A stretch of 64,000 nucleotides of DNA. It comes from Apolygus lucorum. Its lineage: Eukaryota > Arthropoda > Insecta > Hemiptera > Miridae. The translations under genes were made by a program, and so were the position numbers. Under the pieces are notes generated by a model. It saw nothing but the letters and a program-made list of their open reading frames with translations, ran no database searches and was not told the origin of the DNA. The stretch spans positions 335,062-399,061 of the forward strand of contig CM019179.2 in the NCBI GenBank assembly GCA_009739505.2. The letters are read 5' to 3'. Below are positions 46,862-56,571 of this stretch, in pieces. Numbering within the stretch: the first letter of the stretch is position 1; each line of letters begins with the position of its first letter.

Positions 46862-47380
46862 TTTGGTTTATTATTTTCAATAATGAACCTTTTGAATCAA
46901 CCGAGAAAAAAATTTGTTTAACACCCCCTCAAAATTTGTTGGTTTACGTTTCAAGGTAGGTAGGTACGTAAAAATTTGGCCGTCCGTCCGCCGAAAGCCG
47001 TACGCGGCACTTTCCCCACCTTAGCATTGACCGATTTTGATGAAATTTGGTATATGGGCTCCATTTGGGGTCTAGTTGTGCCCCGAATATTTTGGTTGAT
47101 GTAAGTCACTTCTAAGGGTCGAAAAATAAATTTTGAAATTATGAAAACGCCCTAACTCAAAAAATTTTGACATAAAGGTATTATTTTTCCTTCAATTCAA
47201 GATAGTATAGAATTTTTAGAATTTTTTGAGACCACGCGGAGCTCTGTAAGACAAACCGTTCGCTTCCCTACGAGAATTTGAAGGTTGGACATACGATAAA
47301 TCAGAAACACGAGTGTGAATCGCAAAAGAGGGCGAATCTCCGTTCAAATTTTGGCAGACTGAAATCCAATCGATGTTTTT
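46862..47380 (+). repeat. Family C element, end module missing
   Basis: A perfect start hairpin (GGTT-ATTATT / AATAAT-AACC) at 46864-46888, CCGTCCGTCCGCC, GATTTTGATGAAATTTGG and AACCGTTCGCTTCCC. It is cut at ATCGATGTTTTT, where a reversed G begins. Confidence 0.75.
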
Positions 47381-47537
47381 TGACCGACTTCAACGCGCCG
47401 AAGGCGCGCGAAAGAGCAGCTACTCAATTCGGGTTGTCGTGGGACGACGATTTTTTTTTTTTTTTTTTTTCTTTTTTTTTGTATGTCTGAACACATTGCA
47501 TCTTTTCATTCTGGTACCAATCTGTCTGGTTCTTTTT
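47381..47537 (-). repeat. G start and F end, both reversed
   Basis: Positions 47381-47447 are the G start reversed (CGCGCCGAAGGCGCG hairpin, CTCAATTCGGGTTGTCGTGG). A T-rich tract of about 35 bases follows, then 47482-47532 is the end of F reversed (TGTATGTCTGAAC, TTCTGGTACCAATCTGTCTG). It is the mirror image of the F-to-G joint near 58245. Confidence 0.65.
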
Positions 47538-49470
47538 AGGACGTCCCACAGTGAGACTTGGGCGTCCTTATGCGATCGATCTGGGGTAAAGTTGGACAAC
47601 ACTCAACAGAAAAAAAAACCACACAGCAATCCGTTTTAGACCATTCTGAATCCAAATCCCCGAAAAAAACCATAGGTGTATGTCTGTGTGTGTGTGTGTG
47701 TGTGTGTGTAACAAAATCTTGTGTACTCTGCACAGGCCTTAGTTCTAAACCGATTTTCCTGGTTCTTTTTTTGTTCGTCGCGGAAAACTATCTAGTTGTG
47801 CACTACGTCGCCGGAATTTCGAATTTTGCCTTTTAAGGGGAGGAAAGGGGGGGTTAATGCTCGAAAAACGTGCGTTTTTGGGCATAATCTTGTGTACTCT
47901 GCCCAGGCCTTAGTTCTCAAACGATTTTCGTGGTTCTTTTTTCGTTTGACGCGGAATACTGTCTAGTTGTGCACTACGGCAAAGGAATTTCGGATTTTGC
48001 TTTTTAAGAGGGGGAAAGGGGGGGTTAATGCTTAAAAAACGTGCGTTTGCGTGCATAATCTTGTAAACTCTGCCCAGGCCTCAATTTCCAACCGATTTGC
48101 GTGTTTCTTTTTTTAGGACGTCCCACAGTAAGACTTGGGCGTCCTTATGCGATCGATCTGGGGTGAAGTTGGACAACACTCAACAGAAAAAAAAAATAAC
48201 CACACAGTAATCCGTTTTAGACCATTCTGAATCCAAATCCGCGAAAACAACCATAGGTGTATGTCTGTGTGTGTGTGTATGTGTGTGTGTAACAAAATCT
48301 TGTGTACTCTGCACAGGCCTTAGTTCTCAACCGATTTTCCTGGTTCTTTTTTTGTTCGTCGCGGAAAACTATCTAGTTGTGCACTACGTCGCCGGAATTT
48401 CGAATTTTGCCTTTTAAGGGGGGGAAAGGGGGGGTTAATGCTCGAAAAACGTGCGTTTTTGGGCATAATCTTGTGTACTCTGCCCAGGCCTTAGTTCTCA
48501 AACGATTTTCGTGGTTCTTTTTTCGTTTGACGCGGAATACTATCTAGTTGTGCACTACAGCGCCGGAATTTCGAATTTTTCCTTTTCAGAGGGGGAAAGG
48601 GGGGGTTAATGCTTAAAAAACGTGCGTTTGCGTAGGTACATAATCTTGCAAACTCTGCCCAGGCCTCAATTTCCAACCGATTTGCGTGTTTCTTTTTTTG
48701 TTTGACTCAAATAACTTCCGAGTTGTACATGATTTTACCAGAGTACCAAAATTCGCAAGGGGAGGAGGTGAGTGGGGGGATAATATTCACAAAATATCCG
48801 ATTTTTCAATATTTCGGTTCCTTTACTGCTTACTAATTGTACCCAAGCTTTGAAATTGAGGAAAAATTCTCATTATACCTCCGGATTTTCATGAATTATT
48901 CTCTGTACCGCCATGGAACTAATAGTGGTGCCACTGTGGTGCCAGGACATGATGCCATAAACCTCTTATTTCGTGTTTTTTTTTGTGGTTCACCTTGAAT
49001 ACGGATGTGAACTTCGACGGACTGCCTACCAAAACTAAGAGATGAAAGTTCAATGTTACGACGTATTTCCGCTTTGGTGCCAGACTGGCACCATTGTTGG
49101 CGTTGGGGGATGGGGGTGGGGGGGGGGGGGGTGATCTCGAATTCGCATGTTGGGTATCGTAGATCATGAATTTTAAAATGCTCTTCAGATTCGAGGCTCC
49201 CATGCCGCTAGAAATTTTATGGTGGATAATGGCAGGGGGGGGGGGGGTCAGTATTTCTTGCCTAAAGTAATAAATAAATTACATCGAGTGAAACAGTTTT
49301 ATCACTTAACAACTGGTTAAACTGATCTAATGCTTATCCAATGGGACGTCCCCTGGAATGCATGCATTACTAAACAATATGTTTATTTGACTCAAATAAC
49401 TTCCGAGTTGTACATGATATTACCAGAGTACCAAAATTCGCAAGGGGAGGGGCGAGTGGGGGGATAATTC
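47538..49470 (+). mobile_element. Family D element interrupted by another D
   Basis: The outer copy starts with its hairpin at 47538 and reaches GTGTTTCTTTTTTT at 48114. After the inner D (48115-49383) it resumes with TTTGACTCAAATAACTTCC and breaks off near 49470. Confidence 0.8.
48115..49383 (+). mobile_element. Family D element inserted inside D
   Basis: AGGACGTCCCACAG to CAATATGTTT, about 1.27 kb, with (TG)n at 48265-48290 and the usual units, G runs and TGGTGCCA hairpins. The flanking outer D sequence shows that insertion was into a T run (CTTTTTTTGTTTGACTC in uninterrupted copies). Confidence 0.87.
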
Positions 49471-50618
49471 CATTCGACCATTCTGAATCCAAATCCGCGA
49501 AAAAAACCATAGGTGTATGTCTGTCTGTGTGTGTGTGTGTGTGTGTAACAAAATCTTGTGTACTCTGCACAGGCCTTAGTTCTCAACCGATTTTCCTGGT
49601 TCTTTTTTTGTTCGTCGCGGAAAACTATCTAGTTGTGCACTACGGCGCCCGAATTTCGAATTTTGCCTTTTAAGGGGAGGAAAGGGGGGGTTAATGCTCG
49701 ACAAACGTGCGTTTTTGGGCATAATCTTGTGTACTCTGCCCAGGCCTTAGTTCTCAACCGATTTTCGTGGTTCTTTCTTTCTTCGACGCGGAAAACTATC
49801 TAGTTGTGCACTACGGCGCCGGAATTTCGAATTTCGCCTTTTAAGGGTGAAAGGGGGGGGGGGGGTTAATGCTTGAAAAACGTACGTTTGCGGGCATAAT
49901 CTTATAAACTCTGCCCAGGCCTCAATTTCCAACCGATTTGTGTGTTTCTTTTTTTGTTTGACTAAAATAACTTCCGAGTTGTACATGATTTCACCAGAGT
50001 ACCAAAATTTGCAAGAGGAGGGGATGGGTGGGGGGATAATATTCACAAAATATCCAATTTTTCAATATTTCGGTTCCTTTACTGCTTACTAATTGTATCC
50101 AAGCTTTGAAATTGAGGAAAAATTCTCATTATACCTTAGGATTTGCATGAATTACTTTCTGTACCACCATGGAAATAAAAGTGGTGCCACCGTGGTGCCA
50201 GGGCACCATAAACCTCATATTTCTTGGGTTTTTTGGTGTTTCACCTTGAATACGGATGTGACATTCGACGGACTGCCTACTAAACCTAATAGATGAAAGT
50301 TCAATGTTACGACGTATTTCCGCTTTGGTGCCAGACTGGCACCATTGGTGGTGATGGGGGGGGGGGGGGGGGTGAACTCGAATTCGCATGTTGGGTGTCG
50401 TAGATCATGGATTTTAAAATGCTCTTCAGATTCGAGGCTATCATGCCGCTAGAAGTGTTATGGTTTATAATGGTGGGGGTTTCACTATTTCTTCCCTAAA
50501 GTTATAAATAAATTACATCGAGAGAAACAGTCTTATCGCTTAACAACTGGTTAAACTGATCCAATACTTACCCAATGGGACGTTCCCTGGAATGCATGCA
50601 TTACTAAACAATATGTTT
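49471..50618 (+). mobile_element. Family D element, hairpin missing
   Basis: It begins inside the block (GACCATTCTGAATCC), has (TG)n at 49520-49546, three units, the TGGTGCCAGACTGGCACCA hairpin near 50334, and the outer end ACAATATGTTT at 50618. Confidence 0.8.
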
Positions 50619-50667
50619 AAAAAGGTTTTTATTTAATTATTTTTCCATTTTATATTAGGTAGTCTCC

Positions 50668-51165
50668 ATGTTGGATGGTTGGTGGCTTTGCAGACGAGTG
50701 ATCTACATAGAAAAATAAAAAATAATAAACCATTGTGTAATAATGTGAAGCGGTTTTTTGTTCGACGCCGAAAACTATCTAGTTGTGCACTACGTCGACA
50801 GAATTCCGAATTTTGCTTTTCAAGGGTGGGGGGGGAGGGCATGCTCAAGAAAGATGCATTTGCGGACATAATCTTGTAAACTCTGCACAGGTCTCAATTT
50901 CCTACCGATTAGCGTGTTTCTTTTTTTGACTCAAAAATCTCCCTAATGGCACACGATTTCAGAGTATAAAAATTAGCATGGGGGGGGGGGGGGGCGATCG
51001 GGTGATAATATTTGAAAATAATTCGCTTCCTTTAGAGCTTGCTAATTGTACCCAAGCTTTGAAATTGAGGAAAAATTCTCATTACACCTCAGGATTTTCA
51101 TGAATTATTCTCTGTACCACCATGGAACTAATAGAGGTACATTTCATGGGACGTCTCATTGAATG
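50668..51165 (+). repeat. C-end module and diverged D fragment
   Basis: Positions 50668-50759 are a C-end module (GTTGGATGGTTGGTGGC, GCAGACGAGTGATC). Positions 50757-51165 are the outer half of a diverged D (CTATCTAGTTGTGCACTACG, TGAAATTGAGGAAAAATTC, TGGGACGTCTC). Confidence 0.65.
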
Positions 51166-51544
51166 AAGCTGGGTTTACATAGGTGCGTAATGTCGGTAAT
51201 CCGTAATGCGCAAAAAGAGAAGAAGGGGTGTTCCGTAATCCGTAAAGTCCGTAATGCGTAAAAGAGCGGTCACATGGCCAAATAATTAAGCGATTACGCA
51301 GAAGCGCGCAGTAGGTTCTGCGCAGAATTGTTTTCCCCTCGCCTTTTTTCCCCGCGTTCAGCTGTTTTGCTGTTTCGCCCTGTTCATCGATCGAATAATT
51401 TCTTATTATTTATTAAGTTCGAAAATAATATTTTCATCGTCTTCTTGGTGATTTACCTACTTGTAGGCCCGGTGAATGGTATACCCAGTGTTGGGCAAAA
51501 ATTAGCTATAACTAACAGCTAAAAGCCATGTAAATGACACGGGG
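51166..51544. other. No gene recognised; CGTAATGCG repeats
   Basis: Positions 51185-51265 repeat CCGTAATCCGTAA and CGTAATGCGYAA. This could be the start of another small element (GCTGGGTTTACATA), but no opposite end was found. Confidence 0.35.
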
Positions 51545-51915
51545 GTGATGATATCCGTAGAGGAGTATCTACACTCAAATCCGCGCAATCCCAGAAAATA
51601 CCATCAAAATCGGATGGAAAATGTAGAAAGTATAGCTCTTACAGGGAATTCACGTTTGCGCATGCGCAGTGGCTATTATCAGTTCCTTGGCAATGCTTTT
51701 CATCTATATGCCAATTTGCATGATCTCTGAAAATTTTCTTGAAATCGGATGGAAAATGTGGAAATGATGGCTGCTACAAGGAAATTATCGTTTGCGCATG
51801 CGCAGCGGCTATCAGTCCGGGGGCAATGATTTTCATAGGGGACCATCTACACGCCAACTCGTACAATCTCTGGAAATTTCATCGGAATCGGACTTGAACT
51901 TCATATTTTAGCCCG
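51545..51915 (-). repeat. Diverged family A units
   Basis: Two and a half 145-bp units with perfect TGCGCATGCGCA near 51657 and 51795. No hairpin or microsatellite. Confidence 0.65.
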
Positions 51916-52055
51916 CTGCAACATGTTTTGGATGATGAGAAGGCTATGTGCTAGACCCACTTGGTACCCGGAATTTGATGGTTATCGGAAACCCCCCTCA
52001 TAAAGCATCTCATTTTTGTGAAGCTTAGAATCGGACCTTAAATTTGAAAGTACAC
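51916..52055 (+). repeat. Single satellite-like unit and repeat J
   Basis: TTTTGGATGATGAGAAGGC, TATGTGCTAGACCCACTTGG, then GTTATCGGAAACCCCCCTC match the end of the satellite array and repeat J at 33060-33345. Confidence 0.5.
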
Positions 52056-52439
52056 AAACATGTACAAAAAATGTACAATCAGTCGGGAAACTCGTCTTTC
52101 AATGAAATGTTAAAGTTAATTTCAAAATTGAGTTCAATATTGTAGGCGTCCTACTTGTGGCTACGGTATGTTGTGACCACAGAGGTAGGGTCCCGACTAC
52201 TCGTGGTGTTTGTGACGATCGCCACACCAGTTGTAGCGGGAGTTCGTTCGACAGGGTGGAGTCCTAATTCGCGGTGAAATTGGTATCGGATCGAGGTTGT
52301 GACGCCACGTGCCAATCCCAAGTTCTCCGATCGTTATAAGACTTAACATGGCGAGCTCGGGTGGGGAAATACAAACAAATGTCGAAACAATATGGAAGTT
52401 AAAATTACAAGGGTAGCGGGCGATAATTACCTGTGGCGT
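52056..52439. other. Flank of the retroelement block, unassigned
   Basis: Not seen elsewhere in the window. It may be host DNA or retroelement sequence beyond the 967-bp repeat; the many CGCCAC and CGATCG phrases set it apart from the AT-rich surroundings. Confidence 0.35.
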
Positions 52440-53406
52440 GACGGTGAAGCGGCCAGCTGGAAGTTCGTGACGATGGTAAGCTGAAATGGTTTTGCCTGAT
52501 GGGCGTCCTAAAGAGAAAATATAGAACACCAAATGTGATTCTTGCCGTAAGGGCCTACGAGGATTCCTGAAGGGAATCTCGGAAATTGTGGCAGAGTGTG
52601 ACGATGCACCAAGCTCCGTGATACACACTGAGGAACCAGGTAGAACTCGAAAGAGCAACTGCAAGGTAACGACAATTAGAATTGTTTATTAAAGAATAAG
52701 AGATCAAGTTTCTGACTAGGCACACTGACGGTGTGTCGAAAAGAAGCCTGAGGGGCGGAACAAACAACGTTAGTGTGGCACAAAAGATATATCAACTTTA
52801 TGAGAATAAGCGTAATAAATGTTCATGTACAAGGCAATCTCAATCAACTCCACTTCTACTTTATGTTTCAGGTTTTCCAGAAGTAATATCAGTTCAATGT
52901 TCCAGGTCAACAACAAGGTCAGTATGGTTTTAGCTTTTAAGTTCAGGTAAGTTTAGTTTAAGTGTACATTTTAGCTATAGTTTTACTTCTACGCACTGTC
53001 CTAATATCATTGGCCAATGGATAAAAGGTAAGTTGTTAGTTCACTCACACGTGTAAGGGCCCTTAGGTATCCTTTCCAAGGTGATGAGGCGATTGTGGCG
53101 ACGGTTGTCCAGATGGTGTCCAGGGGGTCTTTGCAACCGGGCGATCGTGAAAATGGTATGCAGCAGCTCTGATGTCCAGGGGTCGTACAGAGACTGAGGC
53201 GATTGTGGCGGTTTGAGGGGGGGTTGAATTTAACAGGCTCAAGTTCACGGGCAGCAGGGCTCTCAATGACTTTTACTGAAGATCTGACTGAGGAGTGGCG
53301 AGAGAGGGGGCTGCTCCATTGTTTTATAGGTTCCCCCTCCACTCCCTCGACGGATGGGTGGCCTGCAGGTGGAGACGCTTGATTGGCTCCCATCGCCGAG
53401 GGAGGG
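52440..53406 (-). repeat. 967-bp direct repeat, copy 1 (uninterrupted)
   Basis: From GACGGTGAAGCGGCCAG to CGCCGAGGGAGGG this is nearly identical to 56347-57653 once a 341-base insertion in the latter is removed (967 against 966 bases, one T indel near 52932). It covers the end of a Gag-like frame plus about 570 noncoding bases with a minus-strand AATAAA near 52688. It lacks TG...CA ends, so it is not a plain LTR. Confidence 0.85.
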
Positions 53407-53712
53407 GCAAACCTCGCTGCAGGTGCCTCTGCGGTTTGCTGATCAGGCGCCTCAGGTGCTGCGGTCGTCGCCGCAGGTGGCTCCACAGGTACCTGTGCGT
53501 TGGCCCTCTCCAAAGCTGCCCAAGCTGCATCGCGTTCCTTGACCATTTGTTGATGGTCCATCATCCATTGAACCTGGCGGTCCAACCACGCTTCTCGTTC
53601 CTGGTGTACGGGTCGATGGTGGGTTCTGGGGTGGTGACATGACGGGGGGGGGGGGGGGTTGGTCTTGGAGCCGGGTGTTCTTGGTTTCTGCTCGCTTCCT
53701 CATCTGGACCAT
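53007..53712 (-). pseudogene. Gag-like N-terminal region, frame-broken
   Basis: The minus strand opens with MVQMRKRAETKNTRLQDQ at 53712, hits a G14 run (53645-53658) and continues in another frame from about 53640 to a stop at 53007. The second part contains a predicted coiled stretch (VQWMMDHQQMVKERDAAW), an Ala/Pro-rich linker and a Ser/Pro-rich tail. The same tail occurs at 57254-57653, upstream of the zinc-knuckle frame, which is why I read it as Gag. No capsid domain is recognisable. The homopolymer break could be real decay or a sequencing error. Confidence 0.55.
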
Positions 53713-54051
53713 GACAGGATTGGGGTTCGTGGGGCCTCCGTCAATTAACCATTCATCTACCTGTCATTGTGCCTTCCTATCACAAACATGAAAGACCCTA
53801 CTGTAACATCCTACCTAGGAAAAGTGACTCAGGAATTTACTGGATTTACTTCACGGTACTTTTCTGGCCTCACTAGGAAGGTTGCAGAATTAAAGGATTT
53901 TAGGGGTCTTAAGGACCTAGGTGAAGAGTGTCGGTCTGAGGGACCCAAGTGAAAGGTGTCGGTCTGAAGGACCCAAGGTAAGTGTTTTGGTCTGAAGGAC
54001 CGCACGTCTGTGTCTGTGTATGTATGCCCTAGTAGTCAGTCAGTGTGTCTT
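53713..54051. other. Spacer between protease frame and Gag start
   Basis: A repeated phrase, GGTCTGAAGGACC/GGTCTGAGGGACC with AAGTG spacers, occurs three times at 53930-54002. There is no reverse transcriptase, RNase H or integrase sequence here, nor a clear primer-binding site or LTR end. Confidence 0.45.
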
Positions 54052-56031
54052 TCAGCCTAAGTGGAGTTGCCTATAATCTATGGAGGTATCGCACCGGCGT
54101 AGTGAGTATGGCGTGGCTTCCAGTTGGGCTTCTCCTCTGGGCCTTTTCGGCGGTGAGTTTCCTGAGAGAGGTTCATGTTCAGCTCTACTAACCAGGTGGC
54201 GGTTGCTGTGGTGGTTGCTGTTGTGCCGATCATGACAAGGGTCATAAGCTTGTTCGTTCTCCTCTTTGGGGCAATCGGAAGTTCTTCCCGAAGGAGGTCC
54301 CATGGTCGTTCGATCATCACAGATCGGGGAGCGATCTGAATGTCGATCCACGTCCTCGAGGTGAGTCAGTTGTGGCGATGGGGTCCTCCGAGTTGATACT
54401 TCTGTGCGAGGTGTCCTTGGGGTGTCCTCTTGGAAACTGGTTGAGACCTCGTTTTGGGTCACAACGGCCGGTGTTGGTGGCCATTGTAAGTTTTCGTCAA
54501 ATTCCTCCATATGTTGTTCTTGTGTTTCTGTTTCTGGTTTTTCAGGTTCCGCTATATTCTTTGTTCGGGCGGGTCCAATGGGGTCCAGGAATTTGTTGTC
54601 CGGCACACCAAACACAAAGGCCGGCTTAAGGTGGTTGATGAGGTGTACGAGATGTTTCAGTTTCTCACTCAATATGGTCTCGAACTCAGGCAGTGGGGTG
54701 TCCCATTGATTGGTGGGAACCTCCTCCCATTCATCGTCTTCCTGGCTTTCTTGAATGGCGCCGACGAGTTCTTCTTTTTCATAGTTTTTAATCGGGGTGA
54801 TGTCGGGAAAAAGGGTTGCGAAGGTTTTCATTTCCCGAATGGGTGTGTCGAAGTGTGTTTTGACAGGCAGATTGGGTGTGTCGAAGTGTGTTTCGACGTG
54901 ATGAATGGGTGTGTTGACGTGTGCTTCGATGTGCCAATCACCTCTGTCGAAGTGTGTTTCGACGCGCAGATCACCTGTGTCGACGTGTGTTTTGATGTGC
55001 CGATCACCTGTGTCGACGTGTGTTCGGGTGTGTTGATCCCCTGTGTCGATGTGTGTTCGGGTGTGTTGACCCCTTGTTTCGACGTGTGTTTGGGTGTGTT
55101 GATCCCCTGTGTCGACGTGTGTTCGATGGTATGTGTTGAGGAGCGTGTTCAGACACCTTTCGAGGGATGTTTCGTCGTCTTGGTCCGATGTGACGGTGGT
55201 TGTGCCGTCACCTCTATCGACAAATATGTTGAGGTCAGGTGTGGCGATGGAGGTCTCAATGTGCCTGGCAATGGGTGTGTCAAAGTGTACCCTCCTAGGA
55301 GTTGGTGTGTTCCGGTCCGGGCTTATAATGTCGATCGTGACATTTGGCAGAGTGCTGGGGCGGTGAGTACCATCGTACCTTTCGACGGGTGTGTCGATAG
55401 GTGTGGTGACTCCTCCGAACTGCCGAGTCCAAAATTTCATACTGCCGGGTCCGTCATGGTGAGTGGCGAGGGGCGACTTTGAGTCCAGTGTGCCGACGGG
55501 CGTATCGAGAACTAGATGTTGTTGTCCTCGCGAGTCGGAGGTGGCTGTTGCCGCCAGAGGGGAGCTAGGGAGGGGCGTGCTTGTGTCGTAATTGTGGTTC
55601 CGACTCTCAAGCAACCCGGTTTCCCGCCCCTCAGGCCGCAACACCACCTCCACACTGTAGATCTCTTCTAGTGTGTCAACTGGCGTGTATGGACGGACTG
55701 AACCTTCCGGCGCGTGGTATTTCATCTCTGGACCTGTGGTGAATGTGATAGGTACCCTCTGAAGGACGTCGAGTCCCAACAGATCGAGTGTGGTGCTCTT
55801 CCTAGCAAATACTAAGAACGTGTGTTCAAATGAGCACCCGCCGATCCGTGTGACGAGTCACTGCTCTCCCGAGAAATGCAACGGCATCCCATCGGCTCCC
55901 CACGTGACTGCACGCGTCGGCAGTAGCTTGATCCCTTTTACCGGTGTCGAAAGTACCGAAAGTGTGGCTCCTGTGTCGACAATCATCTCTCGTTCTTCTG
56001 GGCCGAGTCCTACTGTGATCTTCATTGTTTG
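54052..56031 (-). pseudogene. Retroelement aspartic protease with long repeat tail
   Basis: Retroviral-type aspartic proteases cut Gag polyproteins. The frame begins at ATG 56025 just after the Gag stop. The catalytic motif IVDTGATLSVL lies at 55945-55983, with the DTG codons at 55969-55977. The closing LLGLDVLQRV near 55770 matches the usual protease end, in the Ty3/gypsy style. One in-frame TGA at 55858-55860 breaks it. After the protease the frame stays open for about 550 more codons of acidic, Thr/Pro-rich sequence, with nine 11-residue repeats at 54826-55122, and stops at 54052. No polymerase follows. Long opposite-strand frames are shadows of this repeat. Confidence 0.75.
54826..55122 (-). 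repeat. Nine 33-bp repeats coding THVDTGDxHxx units
   Basis: Nine consecutive 11-residue units, 297 bases in all, read T-H-(V/I/F)-(D/E/N)-T-G-D-x-H on the minus strand. The last three drift to THFDTPxxxVK. The DNA shows the same 33-bp period (GTGTCGACGTGTGTTC on the plus strand). Confidence 0.85.
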
Positions 56032-56571
56032 TTACATCGGGGCTTCTATGGCGGGGATGTGTGCCTCTTCTACCGGTTTCTTGTATCGGGCGATCTCCCT
56101 TGAGTGTGACAGTGCCATGATGGGTTGTGATACCGGGAGAAGACGCTTCTTTTTGTAGCAATCCTCCTCGAGATGTTCTCGGACGCCACAGAAATCACAA
56201 AAGATGGTCTTGTGCGGGCTGAACGGGCAGTTGATTGGAAAGTGTGTTTTGTCCGCGCAAAACATACATGGATATCGGGGGGGCAGGTTTCTCGTCGTTT
56301 TGGCGTTCATTTGACCTATCCCGGCGGCGATCCTCTTCCTTGTGTCGACGGTGAAGCGGCCAGCCGGAAGTTCGTGACGATGGTAAGCTGAAATGGTTTT
56401 GCCTGATGGGCGTCCTAAAGAGAAAAGATAGAACACCAAATGTGATTCTTGCCGTAAGGGCCTACGAGGATTCCTGAGGGGAATCTCGGAAATTGTGGCA
56501 GAGTGTGACGATGCACCAAGCTCTGTGATACACACTGAGGAACCAGGTAGAACTCGAAAGAGCAACTGCAA
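56032..56571 (-). CDS. Gag C-terminal region with two zinc knuckles
   Basis: Nucleocapsid zinc knuckles bind the retroelement RNA. Residues 102-115 and 125-138 of this frame are two CX2CX4HX4C knuckles (CMFCADKTHFPINC and CDFCGVREHLEEDC; 56158-56268). They follow a basic segment (KRIAAGIGQMNAKTTRN) and precede a linker ending at TAA 56032-56034. The first 75 codons lie in the 967-bp repeat and may be noncoding, so the true start is uncertain. The protease frame continues in phase after this single stop. Confidence 0.7.
   Translation of the reverse strand: MQLLFRVLPGSSVCITELGASSHSATISEIPLRNPRRPLRQESHLVFYLFSLGRPSGKTISAYHRHELPAGRFTVDTRKRIAAGIGQMNAKTTRNLPPRYPCMFCADKTHFPINCPFSPHKTIFCDFCGVREHLEEDCYKKKRLLPVSQPIMALSHSREIARYKKPVEEAHIPAIEAPM

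Noticed and set aside
52940..53035. AGGTAAGT splice-donor-like words on the plus strand
   Set aside because: They occur identically in both copies of the direct repeat, with no plus-strand coding on either side.
54511..55482. 323-codon plus-strand open frame rich in Cys-Val-Asp-Val repeats
   Set aside because: It lies opposite the protease tail repeats. The minus strand is in phase with the DTG protease, so this frame is a shadow of the 33-bp repeat.
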